From Scenedesmus sp. ARA3 (taxonomy: Eukaryota > Chlorophyta > Chlorophyceae > Sphaeropleales > Scenedesmaceae), in NCBI GenBank assembly GCA_004335835.1, contig RWJK01001617.1:99569-163568 (forward strand): 64,000 bases of DNA. The letters run 5' to 3'. Numbering within the stretch: the stretch's first letter is position 1; each line of letters starts with the position of its first letter. The notes under the pieces were generated by a model. It saw only the letters and a list, made by a program, of their open reading frames with translations, was not told where the DNA came from and ran no database searches. Both the position numbers and the translations under genes were made by a program. Below are positions 52,336 through 64,000 of the stretch, in pieces.

Positions 52336-54035
52336 CTGCACAACCGCAGCACATGATGGATCATGCTGAGCCGCATCCTCAAAAAATTGCAGCCGCCCTA
52401 TATGGCAAGATGTGCAGCAAGTGCCGCGACAGTCGACGCCTTGCCACCCAGAGCAGACAGATTGCTGCTATCAGTTGTTTTGCCGTAGGGCTTATTGCAT
52501 TTGTCTCTCATGCCGCTGTTGATGTTGCGGTGTGTAATGTTTGCAAGTGCACACACCTACATCCGTGAATTCATGCACCTAAAAGTGAATGCTTGTTTGG
52601 CGTGGAATCATGTGTGCCCCATCACGATGGACAGTTGTTCCTGCACTGTGCAGGAGCCAACCTCTGCCTGTGAGCCCCCGCTTGCGCTTGTTGCGTTGCA
52701 TCCAGGACCGTGGCCATGTTGCACACTGTAACCATTTGCCCATTCGATGTCTTGTTCCGTTGTTACACATTGAGTAGTGTGCAGCGAGCGCTGCGCGTGC
52801 GTTGATACACTCTAGGCCAACACCAACTATAGATTCAGAAACAGCGCTCTGACACAAGCCTGTACAATGAACATGTCAACACCAAACGAGCACTGCATCA
52901 GTACGACCGCGGTCATGCCGTTGGCTTTTAGGGTTTCAGCAAGCCTTCGGCACTCTTGAGCACATCTTATCCTTGCACTCTTGAGCACATCTGAGGTCCT
53001 GCCAACAACTAACTGGCTGAGGTGAATTGACACAACTCAACTCAACTCAAGACACACAAACTGTGTACTTTGCTGACTCTACACCTGGCAACATGTTTAC
53101 GTTGATGGGTGCTGTGCTGTGTACAGCTCCTTGGGCTACGCCCTACGTCCAATGAAGTTGCAAGGACACCTCCTCACACTTGCAACACATTGCCACCATT
53201 TCCTGCACCAGCTGGTAAAGTGTCTGCCCTTTGTCCGCCGCACACACGCTGCTGCTGTGTTGCTACGAAAGAGCTGCCTGACTCCACACTGCTGTGCGAG
53301 CTTGGCTTGCACGCACGCCTCCCACTGCTACTTGTGATGTTGTGCTGGCAAGCACATGGTCTTCACAACTATTAGCCGTGCCCAGCACCTTCCGTTCTGG
53401 CTGCTCGTTCCTTGCCGCATGGTTTGCTGCTGCGCCGCTTACAGCACCTTCCTACAGCACTCCCTGATGTTCACAGCCAAGGGCCGGACTGGTTGCAATT
53501 TACGCTGCAGCAGCAGCTGCCGCCGGAGCAGCGAGCGCCGCTATCGCAACAGCTGGTTGCAGTTACAGCAACTGGGCTCGTCAAGGGTTGCAACCTACAA
53601 TGTAAGGTGTTGAAGTACGTTTGTGGCAGCAAGCAGGGCGCAGCTGCTGGCATTGCATTACACACAAAGAAAGTTGCCTGCCATGTGTTAGTCACTGATG
53701 CTTCCATGTACACGACTGCTGACTGTGTGATTGAGTGTGCTGCCACAGCTGCTTGCAAACACAGAGTGTACAACAGAGTGTGCAGCATCTGTTGATGAGC
53801 AATATTATGTCATGCTCTGCATTATTGCAGTCAATGTGCAGTGTTCTTTCCGCAGACTGTATCATTGCAACCGTAAAAGACTGACAATGCTGTGCTGGCG
53901 GGTGTTCAACTGCTGAGCTTGGCGGGATGATTGCTGCTGTACATTTCCCTGCTTTGTCACAAAGCACAGTGTGGTGGTTTGCTGGCGCGCGCGTGAAGCC
54001 TACCTGCTGAGCAGTCTCGGTACCACCAGCGGGCT
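52336..54035. other. unresolved region, possibly containing missing exons
   Basis: Must contain the 5' exons of the minus-strand acidic-tail gene and the 3' UTR of the KH gene. A plus-strand open frame at 53412-53591 has protein-like composition (WLQFTLQQQLPPEQRAPLSQ) and ends near a GTAAGG donor, but nothing supports a gene around it. An 18-bp direct repeat (GCACTCTTGAGCACATCT) occurs at 52950 and 52975. Confidence 0.35.
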
Positions 54036-55390
54036 CTACTGTGGCGGGTAGTTGGCGTACTGCACATACTGCGTGCCTGCAGGCACGGTGTACTGCGCGG
54101 GCTGCGTAGCCTGCAGCAGCAGCAACAGCAGCAGCAGCAGCAGCAGCAGCACGGCGGCAGCAGCAGGGCAGCAGCAGGTGAGCAACACACACAAGGTCAA
54201 CGACACACCCAGGCAAAACAGTGCGGTGCAGCAGCAGCTGCCACATGGGCCCTGTGCCAAGACTTGCAAGCACAACTTTTCAAAATCTGTGCAGCGCTGA
54301 TGTGACCATTCTGCTCAGCAAGTTTTTCAATACTACACAGCAGCTGGCAGCAGCACTGCTTGCTGTCAAGCACCAGCTGCGAACAGTACTGTGGCGGCGC
54401 CCCCAGCTGCACATTGCTCGCTGTTTGCAAGCCCACATCCCAACACCCCTGCAGCCACACCCATGCTCACCGCGGTAGTGTACGTCGCAGCAGCAGCGCC
54501 AGGGTACGCGCCCACTGTCAGCGGCGCAGACGAAGCAGCAACCTGCCCAGCCATCAGCTGCTGCACAGCACCCATCCAGGATGGCGCAGCACCGCTCGCA
54601 TCAGCACCAGCTGCGGGTGCGCCCTGCTGCTGCGCCGGCGCCGCATACGCATACGTCGCGCCGCCTGCTGCGCCCGCCTGCTGATACAGCACAGTCGTGC
54701 CGCCAGTCGATGTCGGCGCAGCAGCAGCAGGCGCAGCAGCATACCCGGCAAGGCCAGGCATCAGCTGAGCAGCAGCAGCGCCAGGTGCAGCGGCAGGTAC
54801 TGCCTGCTGGTATGTGACTGCAAGCGGCTTCAGCACCCCATCCTGCAAGATGTACATCATCTGCGGCTGCTGCGCTGCCACTGCCATGCCCTGCGCGCTC
54901 GCTGCTGCTGCTGCCGCCGCCGAGGGGTCTGCTGCGGTGCTGTAGGGTGCCTGCGCGGTGGCGTAGGGTGCTGCTGCTGGCGCGGCGCGTGCGTAGGGGT
55001 CGTGTGGCCTGTAGGGGTCAGGTGGGGCTCCATAGTCATCATAGCCCCTGCAGCGCGACGCACAAAGAAACAAGACATCAGCGCAGTCAGAGGCATAGCG
55101 CTGCAGTTAAACCTATCTGACACCAGCAGGCACCCACTCAGCACACATGCCTGAAGAAGTTCAAGCATTCCAACTCGTTGCATACAGGAAGTTTGGTTGC
55201 AGTACTAGAACCTGTGGCTAGCCTGCATGCATGCCCTTGCGTGTATAAAATCCATATTAAACACACCTGTAGCCGCCTGCACCGCGTGGGGGTGGCGGGG
55301 GTGGTGCGCCGGCGCTGCCGCTCCTGGCTCCGCCGTAGCCCCTGCCGCCATCCCTGGGGGGCGGGCCTGGCCTGTCACTGTACCTGCAGG

Positions 55391-55425
<35 letters not shown>

Positions 55426-57919
55426 CAACAGCAGCGCATGCAGCAAGTCACGCATGGATGGCATGGAACAGCAAAGCCACAGCTTAATGGCGTGTTGGAT
55501 GATGAGCCACACCTGTTGCCACGCCAACGCAGGAACGTACAGCCACAAGAGTAACAGCATCAACCTGCTGAGCTGCTCATCCAACAGCCCGCTGCTGCCT
55601 CTCTCGCTGCTCACACACACCAACCCCGCACCCCGCACACGCACGCCTGCTCGCCTGACCCAGCCGCACCTGCTGCCGCCTCCCCTGCCGGCGCTGCCTC
55701 CGCCTGATGATGGCCTGTGTGGGAAAGGCAGCGGTGCGGGCACTGCTCCTGGTGCCAGGTTGGGCGCATACTTGCGGATGTTGCCAAGCAGCAGGTGGTA
55801 GGCCTCGCGCGTGCGCTCCGCAGTGCCGTGCAGCACGATCTGCTGCCTGTTGGCGCCGTCAGCGGGGCCTGCGGTTGTTGAGCGGCAGCAGCAGCGGAGT
55901 GTGGGGAGAGGCGTTAAGGGGAGGTTGTGGGAGGCGGGCACGTGATGCATGGCAAGATGATTGGCACCATAACTTTGGCATGGCAGGTAGGTGCTATGGC
56001 TGCCAGCAGCAGCTGCTGTCTAGGCTCCGCAAATACACATACGGTATTCGAATACCTCACATACCACACGTACCACACACGAGATTTCCTGCAAACTCGC
56101 CCACACCCTTGATGCTCACGGTGCATCCCCCTGCCCTGCCCCAGCAGCAGCGTCCACTCACCCACGACCTCGATGCGCACACATGCACACCCTCCCTCCC
56201 ACCCTATCCTCAGGCCCCCAACCCTTGCCCCACTGCCCACACACACACATCCCCCAGCAGCAGCAGCCCACTCACCCACGACCTCGATGCGCACGCCGGT
56301 GCGCTCGCGGATGTGCTTGGCGTGCGTGCCCGCCTTGCCGATGATAGCCGGCCCAATCATCTCCGGCAGCACGTAGAAGCGGCAGGTCACCTCGGGCTTG
56401 GGCGCCATCTTGTAGTTCGCGTCCTCGCTGCGCAGCAGGTCGTCGATCATGCGGATGCACAGCAGCACCTGCGGGCCCGCAGAGGTAGCGCAGAGTGCGG
56501 CGTGCGGCGTGTTTACAACACAGCAGTAGAGTATGCAGCGTTGATGGAAGTGGCGACAATCCAGGTAGCACCAGATACTCATGTAGGAGCCTGCAGCAGC
56601 TCACAGGATGTTGCTATGACCCACAATCAACTCACACTAGATCTTGGACAATTTTTTCATTCTGTATGGTGTACCTGGTTTCAAACGCTGCATAGGAAAA
56701 CAGCACGCAGGCCAACAAACCTTTCCAGCCACTCACCGCCTCGATGCTGCCCTCCACCTCCACCACCTGGTCCAGCTCCCCAGGGCCCTGCCCAGGCCGC
56801 ACGTGGATCTTGGCCCCGCTCTCGCGCCGCAACTTGGCCACGCTGGCCCCTTTGATGCCGATCACGCAGCTCGCCATGCGCCGCTGCAGCGGGATCTCCT
56901 GCTTTAGCACAGCATCTGCAGGTAGTTTGAACTTGCTTGCGTCGCCGCTGGGCTCCTGGCCAGACATAGAGGAACCTTGGGATGACTCCCGCGGACGGCC
57001 CCTGCCGCCGCCTGGCGCGCCGCGGCCGCGCTGCTGGTGCTGCTGCTCTGCCGACGGCTGCGGCTGGCTGCCCAACGCGGATGCTGCAGCTGCCGCGAGC
57101 GCTGCGGCAGCGGCGGAGGCGTCCAGCTGCTGCACAAGCGCTGCAGTGGCAGGCTGCTGCTCCTGCTGCTGCTCTGGTGCTGCTGCGGGCTGTGCAGGCT
57201 CCTCCTGCTTCAGCAGCTGCTGGGCATCGGCAGTCGCAGGCACTGCTGCAGGCGCAGCTGCTGCGGCCTGTGCCTGTGCTTGAGCCTGTGCCTGTGCGGC
57301 TGCAGCGGCTTCTGCCTGTGCGGCTACAGCAAGCACTGCTGCTTGAGCCTGTGCGGCTGCTTGAGCCTGTGCGGCTGCTGCCACAGCTGCATCTGCCTGT
57401 GCTTGTGCCTGCGCTGCCGCAGCTGCTGCTGCCGCCTCAGCTTGTGCTTGAGCAGCAGGCTCGGGTGCTGCCTGCACGGCCTGTGGTGGGAGCAGGGCAT
57501 CTAGTGCAGTGCCCTGAGACTCTGATCCAGCAGGGGTCCTGCAAGCAAACAGAGATCACATGGGCATCGATGCTTGAGATGCGCGCAAGACAGCAGCAAG
57601 CAGCAAACAACACTTCCATTCATGTGCGCTTGATCAGCCAGGCTATGAAGGTTGATGCAAAGTTTCAATGCAGAAGCTCTGGGTGACGGATCACACAAGA
57701 ACAAGGAGAAAGATTCAAGTGACTATGCTCTGCAGAAGCGTACCCTTCTGCGGCCGCTCCCTCAAGGCGAGGCTGCTTTGCCTCGGGCTCCGCAGCGACA
57801 GCATCATCATCAGGTGCCGAACGTTTCAGACTCGTGCTCTCCATCACTGCGTCCAGAGCAGGCTGCTCCACAGCTGGCTGCGCTATGCCTGCCCCATCAG
57901 GCGCAGCATCGCCGTCCAT
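54036..57919 (-). CDS. two-KH-domain RNA-binding protein
   Basis: Seven exons (57919-57744, 57538-56737, 56468-56276, 55868-55670, 55383-55267, 55047-54471, 54110-54036) join in phase to about 712 residues. The N-terminus is acidic with a nuclear-type LKRSAPDDD segment. A very long Ala/Gln tract follows, then a Gly/Arg-rich stretch. KH1 has SCVIGIKGASVAKLRRESGA with GIKG as the GxxG loop; KH2 has GPAIIGKAGTHAKHIRERTG with GKAG and continues across the exon 3/4 junction (IVLHGTAERTREAYHLL). The rest is Gly/Pro/Tyr-rich (GGRGYGGARSG, DDYGAPPDPYRPHDPYAR) and ends QYVQYANYPPQ. It resembles plant PEPPER/FLK or PCBP-type regulators of mRNA fate. The intron after exon 3 holds a duplicated exon end and donor. 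Confidence 0.9.
56155..56294 (-). repeat. duplicated exon 3 end and donor in the KH gene
   Basis: A 26-bp block covering the last 19 exon bases (RIEVV) and the GTGAGTG donor is repeated exactly at 56269-56294 (used) and 56155-56180, 114 bases apart. The GTGAGTGG and CTGCTGCTG that follow are also shared. Confidence 0.9.
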
Positions 57920-59699
57920 AACAGTATTGGTACCGCACTCTGAAATTCAAGACTTGTTGTTCGATGCCTGCCTGAAGAGTGACTGTGCAGGTGGCCAAGG
58001 TGATGAGCCTGCTCCTTGAACAAGTGTGAGCAAGCTTACTCAGATCGTGCAGTAGCAGTGCTGGTTCACAGCAGGCAAGATGCAAACTTCCATGTGTGGC
58101 AGCAGCAGCTGCAGCTGTCAGCAAGGCAAACACCCTAAGTCCCGCTGTAACCAGCTACAGGCCTGTACAGCTATGTGCAAGTTGTGCCTTGGATGGTGCG
58201 ACGCACAGAGAGCAGATGCTACGAAGAAGATGTGACTTCTACTGCAAAGCAATAGACAGTACTACAACAGGTGTCACACCCAGCAGACAACGCTGCCAGG
58301 GGTTGCTAAACCTTCAGCCCGGCAGGGCCTGCAGGCCCGTGCTTCACCTGGCCAGTGGCCGGGCTGCTTGGCCAGGCAGCCGCAGTATGGATGTCACAAC
58401 CAAGAGCTGCCAAGGTTGAAGTGTCCACAATTACAAAAGCTCCCTAAAAGCCTTTCAAGGAAGCTCTTCGCAAAAAAACCAGAATCAAGCAGTTGACCTG
58501 ACTCAGAGTCGCTTGCTGCAAGCCTGATTGCCGCCCTAAGCCGTGCGGCACCAATCTGGCATGCCACCCTCTTCAACAGCAGCCTGCACTTGCAGGCAGG
58601 CATTGAGAAAGATCGGTGACGGCTGAGCGCAAGAATGGGATGCAGGGTGCGCGTCTAGCTAGTTGCCCGTACACAGCTACAATTTCTCCTTCATCCAATG
58701 CATGTCTGTGACGTTCACCAACGTTGTCGGAGTGTGGTGCACCACAGGACCAGCGCACTCGCATAGTTTAAGAAAGGTGGGTGATGTTTGGGTGGGGACA
58801 GAGTGTGTCTGCGTCAGGCGTCCCTGCATTGATACTTGCTGTCTCAAGCAGCAGAAAGTTCCAGGTGAACCTCTTGTTCTGCCAGAGCCCTTTCAACCTT
58901 GGACCTCGTAGGTCATCTTAGTGAGCGGCTGCTGGCATTTTGCACCAGCAAAACCACAAATAACAAAAAACGGCATCCCCCTTGTGTGTTGTAAGAAACT
59001 TTCAGCTGATCTGCTTGCAGCTTCCCACATGACACTGCGGCGCTGCGGCCGGAACACACCAACGGTTAACCTCTTTGGATATGTGTTTGGCGCCTCAATT
59101 GTTCGGCTGTGCTTCTGGTCACCCACGCAAGCCGGAAGTCAGACAGAAAAGCTCAGGCTCAGAGCAGAGCCTGAGGCTGGCAGCCTGGCGCAGCAGATTT
59201 TCATGTCAACACCACACAACGCCAGTTGGCTCGTCTTTTTGAAAACCATTGCCTCGTGCAAGACACTGAACTCCTAGCTCCCCAGGTGTACTTGGAAGAC
59301 CACAGGTTGTGTGGCCCGCCCCAGGCTCATCCTGTCTCTGCCAGCCTGGCACGCTCTTTTGTACAGCGAACACAACGGCAGTTGTCTGGTCCTTGGCAAT
59401 TGGCTAAAAGCTTTTCGTGACGCGGCAGCTCAACAATTGCTCCAAGGAAATGCGTTTTAGAGGAGCCCTGGGTTAGACCGCTCAAGATGCATGCAGAACT
59501 TCCCATTGCTGCCAGCCTGGCACACTAAGAACCCCAGGGAGGGCACACTAAAAACCCCAGAGTCGCAACCTGGCGCCTCTCCCGCCCTAACTAAATTCAC
59601 GCTGCAACTGCAGTCTGTCGCATGAATGTTTTCCTTTTGTGATGTGGAACAGATGCGGGCGGACGACTTTTGAACGGTGCAAATGTGTTGCAAGACAGC
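57920..59699. promoter_or_regulatory. divergent intergenic region, about 1.8 kb
   Basis: Between the start of the KH gene (minus) and the helicase gene (plus); both promoters are here. No exon is supported. Two 22-bp tandem units (GGCACACTAA...ACCCCAG) occur at 59519-59562. Confidence 0.4.
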
Positions 59700-59816
59700 A
59701 TGTCGCGCAGAAAGCAGGCAGCACCGCAACGCAGAATCACGGATGTTCCTGTTCACCAACACAATCAACAAGCGTATGACGAAGATCAGACCTCTAGTGA
59801 TGACGAGGGTTTCCAC

Positions 59817-59859
<43 letters not shown>

Positions 59860-60506
59860 CACTCCAGCAGCAGCAGCGCTATTGGAGAAAACGCAGGCCC
59901 CGCTACGAGAATCTCCGCAACTGTATATGTTCAACTAGTCGCTTCGAGGAGCTGCATGCCTTCGCAGAGGTCCTGGTCACCACCAAAGCCAGTCTAACAG
60001 CAGATGCTTCAGAGGAGCAGCACCATGCGTCACCAGAGCCGTCTGCCCTGCATGATGGGCCTGTGAGCTGCGTAGACGTGCAGCTGACAGACAGAAAGAA
60101 GGAAGAGGAGGGCGGGGAGGAGCATGGAGGGGTGCTGCAGCTGTCATGGCAGGTGCCAGGGCAGCCAGCAGATGTGCGGCACAAGGTGATTGACCTTGTC
60201 AGCTGTGTCTGCAGCGCAGGACAGCTGACGTCGAAAGCGCCTAGTTCTCTGACCATGCATCCCAGCTTGATCTACCCTGAAAAGTCTGGAGCGTGTTCAG
60301 CAGCTAAAGCTGCATGTGGCACAGCCCTGTAGTATGCTTCTATCTCACTCCACTGCTGTGTGCCTTGACCATGCCGTACACTGCCTGCAGGTCTGCTGCG
60401 TGCTGCCGGAGCATGTGGATGGCTCCACCCTGCTGGCTCTGTTCAGCAGTGGCCACATTGGTATGGCATGCGCGCCGCTGAAGCGGCAGGCCAAGGCAGC
60501 AGACCC

Positions 60507-60537
<31 letters not shown>

Positions 60538-60946
60538 GATGCAGAGCCAACAAAACAGCATCAGCAAGACAGCAGCAGCAAGCTGAACTCGACTACTGGA
60601 TGTGAGGCTGGCGCTGTGTCAGCTGGCAAACCGGATCAGCAGGAGCAGCAGCAGCAGCAGCATGTCGTGCAGTTCTGCACCTATGAGGTGCCCAGCAGCT
60701 TCCTGCAAACCTTCCAGTGCGACGTGCTCATGCCGCCAGATGCTGCTGACGTGGCTGCAGCCCTGCAGCACTGCACCAGCACAGCTGCAGCTGCAGCAGA
60801 AGCAGCCGCTGCGGCAGCACACGACGCCAGCTGCCCTGGTGAACTGAGCAAGAGCAGCAGCAGCAGCAAGCACTTGCCTGTGGTGCCGCTGCTGCCGGCT
60901 CAGCACATATCCCTGATGGCAGCAGCAGCAATGCCGGAGCTTGTTC

Positions 60947-61004
<58 letters not shown>

Positions 61005-61731
61005 GCGGCGGCAGCAAAGTGCAGATGCTGCAGCAGAGGCGAGCACTGCAGAGACTGCCAGTGCAGATGGCGACAACGATGCAGCAGCAGCAGCTGGCCT
61101 CACTTTCTGGCAGCTGCGGATAGGGCTCACGCCTGCAGGCCTGCAACATTATGCAGCGCACTCGGCAGATGAAGAAGCAAGAGACGTGCTGAGGGACAGC
61201 AGCAGCTGCTGCAGCAGTGCCATTGCAGACGGCTGGCAGTGGCTGGTGCCTCACTGGTTGCCAAACCTTCTGCCGGAAGATTGGCAGCAGCAACTGTACC
61301 CTCAGCAGCACAGCAGCAGCAGGCGCAGCAGCAGCAGCGGCAGCAGCAGCAGCAGCACAGGCTTTGATCCCGCGCAGCTGTACAGTGCAGTGAAGCCGCG
61401 TGGAGACGAGCCGATGCTGCAGCAGCAGCCTGCGGAGCTGCTGCCGCTGCTGCGGCCGTATCAGCGCAGAGCTGCTGCATGGATGCTAGCCAGGGAGCAG
61501 CAGCAGCAGCAGCAGCAGCTGCTTGCAGGACAGCAGGCAGCTGGCCTGCAGGAAGATGGCAGAGCAGGTGACCTGGCAGCACTCATGCAGCAGCAGCTGC
61601 ATCCTTTGTGGCGCTGCGCGCTGCTGCTGCCACCTCCTGCGGCTGCTGCAGGCAGCAGCAGCGCCTGTGCAAGCCAGCTGAGCCAAGAGGATAGCAAAGA
61701 TGGTGGAACGGCAGCTGACGATGGCGTTGGG

Positions 61732-61827
<96 letters not shown>

Positions 61828-62873
61828 GTGCTGTACTTCTGCCCGCACACGTGCAAGGTGTCACTTGAGGCGTTTGAAGCACCGAGTGTATCTGGAGGTG
61901 CGCACGCCTGTGCAGTTTCAGCTCACCGCATAATGCGCTGCAGCTTGCCATGAAGAGAGCAGCAGTTGGTGTTTGGGGCAACCGCAGCTGCTGCACATTT
62001 CGTTGGTGATGGAGGCATGTCTCATGGCATGCTCCATATCTCAATCCGCTGCCCTGCCTCGGCAGCGCCACAGCATGCTGCCTCCTGACATGATAAGTAC
62101 GACAGTGCCTGCGTGCTTTCCGAGCACTACTAGTACTAGTAGTACTTACCCTGGCCCAGCACCGCAACATAACAGTGCCAACAACTGACCAAAGCATCGA
62201 TGTGCCTGCTGTGCTTGGTCCTTTTACTCCTGCTCGCAGGCATCCTTGCAGACGAGATGGGGCTGGGCAAGACAGTGGAGCTGCTGGCACTCATCGCAGG
62301 GCACAGGCTGCCACGGATCAAACAGGAGCAGCAGGAAGCAGCAGCAGCAGCAGCAGGCGTGTCAGAGCCTCGCGGCAGCAGCAGCATCAGGCGCAAAGGC
62401 AGCAGCGGCAGCAGCAGCTGCTGCAGCAGGTGCGGCGAGCTGCTTGAAGGGCCGTGCTATAATGAGGATGGGATCATGCCGCAGCAGCAGCAGCGGCAGC
62501 AGCAGCAGCAACAGGCGCGGCGTCGGCGGCAGCAGCAGCAGCATGCTGCTGCTGACAGTGACAGTGACGCTGCGAGTAGTGACAGTTGGCAAGAAGATGA
62601 GGAGGAAGCCAGGGATGTGTATGTGTCTGCACGGGACACTAGGCAGGTTGGCCGCAAGTCAAAGCGGCAGCAGCAGCAGCAGAAGCAGCAGCGTGGTAGG
62701 CCCAAGCGGCAGCAGCAGCAGCAGCATGGCGCAGGTCACCATGGAGCCAAGCGGCAAAAGCGCAGCGCAGCAACCAAGCAGCAGCGGCGGTGGCAGCGTG
62801 AGGAGGACGAAGAGGAAGAGCATGAGGAGGAAGATGACGAGGCAGAGGCAAGAGAGCAGGCGATGCTCAATCC

Positions 62874-62905
<32 letters not shown>

Positions 62906-64000
62906 GTTGGGAGGACGATGTGCAGTCGCCAGTGCCGTGGGGTGCCAAGGGCCGCCGCAACAGCAGGCGGCGCAATGCTAGTGGGGCCTGGTGCAGCCAG
63001 CAGCTGGAAGCTGTCGAGCAGCAGCAGCAGCAGCAGCAGCAGCACGGCGCAAATGGTCACACGCAACGGGCAGGCCGGCGGCAGCAGCAGCAGCAGGCTG
63101 GCATCAGCAGCAGTGAGGAGGAAGAAGAGCTGCAGGAGGAGGATGCCAAGCAGCAGCAGCAGCAGCAGCAGCGCAATGGGCGCGCCAGCAGGGGTGCTGT
63201 CAGTGTTGAATCTGCTGGTGGGCAAGCGACTGCTGCTGCTGCTTCTGGCGTCAATAGTGGTGTGCTGTGTGGTGCCTGCTTGCGTGAGATGGCTCTGCAG
63301 GAGGTTGCCGGGGAGTGTGGCACCACGCTGATTGTGGTGCCTGCAGCCATCCTGGTGCAAGTGAGGCGCGGGCAGCAACCTTACGTTCTCCTTTCAGCCT
63401 GTAGCAGCACCGCTATTGGCTGGGGTGCAAGGGGATGAGCGCACCATGTTGCATGCAGTGGCTGATGCCTGCGGCATTGTTGGTTGCATGAAGGTTTTGG
63501 CGATCACAGGTTGCTGTGCTTGTTGGGCAGCACTCACAGCCTGCCTGCATGTAATGCATGCTTCAATAGCATGCAGATGGAGTATGTGTCCTGGCAAAAG
63601 AGCATGCCCGGGGTTCAGTATCTGTGTTCCTTTTTGTCTGGCAGACGTGCAATGCCAGAATTCCATTCTGTGCTTCTGCAGAATCACCTCACCCTCCAAC
63701 ATAGTGCATCCTCATGTCTTATCTGTTCAATCTGTTGCACTTCATGCAGTGGGTGGATGACATGCAGCGCCACATCACTCTTTCACATCACTTACACTGT
63801 CCACCCTAAGCATCCTCAGCATCAAGGCTGCTTTTCTTGCTGCCTGCCGCCTGCAGTGGGTTGATGAGATGCAGCGCCACATCACGCCAGGCACGCTCTC
63901 ACTCAAAGTCTACGTGGGGCAGCACCAGCCCACCTCAGCACCCCCAGTCGCTAAAACCACCAGCAGCAGCCGCAGCAGCCGCACCGCCGCCGGCAGCGCG
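59700..64000 (+). CDS. SHPRH-type SNF2 helicase/ubiquitin ligase, 3' end outside window
   Basis: Exons 59700-60185, 60391-61897, 62240-63360 and 63857 to beyond the edge give the first 1086 codons. Motif Q-like LLPLLRPYQRRAAAWMLARE precedes SVSG-GILADEMGLGKTVELL (Walker A, split by intron 2) and GTTLIVVPAAILVQ-WVDEMQ (motif Ia). An insert of about 350 residues between these motifs, with Cys pairs at its ends (CCSRCGELLEGPC; LCGACLREM), is the arrangement of SHPRH, which couples a Snf2 ATPase to a RING ubiquitin ligase in post-replication repair. RING and C-terminal motifs would lie past the window. The protein is packed with poly-Gln, poly-Ala and acidic runs, including about 30 Ala encoded only by GCT. 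The last intron carries a copy of the exon 4 start. Confidence 0.88.
60948..61005 (+). repeat. coding (CAG)n: poly-Gln in the helicase
   Basis: About 18 consecutive CAG codons encode Gln upstream of the helicase core. Similar, shorter runs occur at about 59819-59860 and throughout exons 2 and 3. Confidence 0.9.
61734..61824 (+). repeat. coding (GCT)n: poly-Ala in the helicase
   Basis: About 30 uninterrupted GCT codons encode Ala just before the last strand ahead of the Walker A exon. The complementary strand reads (AGC)n. Confidence 0.9.
62126..62143. repeat. perfect 18-bp palindrome in helicase intron 2
   Basis: ACTACTAGTACTAGTAGT is identical to its reverse complement and lies about 95 bases before the exon 3 acceptor. 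Its role, if any, is unknown. Confidence 0.75.
63747..63778 (+). repeat. copy of the helicase exon 4 start with acceptor
   Basis: Thirty of 32 bases match 63854-63885, including the CAG acceptor and codons for WVDxMQRHIT. The copy lies 107 bases upstream in the intron. Splicing to it would reach an in-frame TAA after 19 further codons. Confidence 0.9.

Overview
This window is nuclear DNA from a eukaryote, almost certainly a chlorophyte green alga. Coding sequence is split by many GT-AG introns whose donors are nearly always GTGAG-like and whose acceptors end GCAG. Several genes carry the TGTAA polyadenylation signal of green algae downstream of the stop. Gene content is photosynthetic-eukaryote in character: a plant-type bZIP factor, a DUF1824 protein, plastid-targeted proteins, a GT10 fucosyltransferase and a SHPRH-type helicase. 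The extraordinary load of CAG/CTG trinucleotide runs fits a Sphaeropleales/Scenedesmaceae-like genome, but the species is an inference. No prokaryotic, organellar or CRISPR features were seen.

Layout, left to right. 0.7-2.9 kb (-): secreted alpha/beta-hydrolase of the PHB-depolymerase/feruloyl-esterase type. 4.1-5.3 kb (-): small secreted, probably GPI-anchored protein. 6.0-8.2 kb (+): secreted or membrane-anchored protein of unknown family. 10.1-12.3 kb (+): secreted repeat protein. 13.0-15.8 kb (-): alpha-1,3-fucosyltransferase. 16.1-18.5 kb (+): secreted Ser/Thr/Ala-rich protein. 20.5-22.9 kb (+): bZIP factor. 24.7 kb (+): possible orphan first exon. 28.7-30.8 kb (-) and 31.3-32.1 kb (+): divergent pair of small secreted proteins. 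32.8-35.1 kb (+): plastid DUF1824 protein. 37.2-40.6 kb (-): mTERF-like protein. 41.2-45.3 kb (+): plastid aldo/keto reductase with 11 exons. 46.0-48.8 kb (+): mitochondrial Rieske iron-sulfur protein. 50.6-52.3 kb (-): C-terminal exons of an unidentified protein with an acidic tail. 54.0-57.9 kb (-): two-KH RNA-binding protein. 59.7-64.0 kb (+): SHPRH-like SNF2 helicase, running off the right edge.

The genes are housekeeping or regulatory and form no pathway cluster, but the left half is enriched in secreted or Golgi proteins, some in divergent pairs sharing short intergenic regions. Exon models below were assembled by hand from reading frame, splice consensus and phase. Every complete model keeps an open frame across all junctions.

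The most unusual signal is recurrent. At five genes, short segments that straddle an exon/intron boundary (the last or first 15-40 exon bases plus the splice site) are tandemly duplicated inside the adjacent intron, often next to (CAG)n or (CTG)n tracts. Two of the donor duplications (Rieske, KH protein) are in frame and open, so an alternative donor would add 24 or 38 residues. This looks like ongoing creation of alternative splice sites by local duplication.
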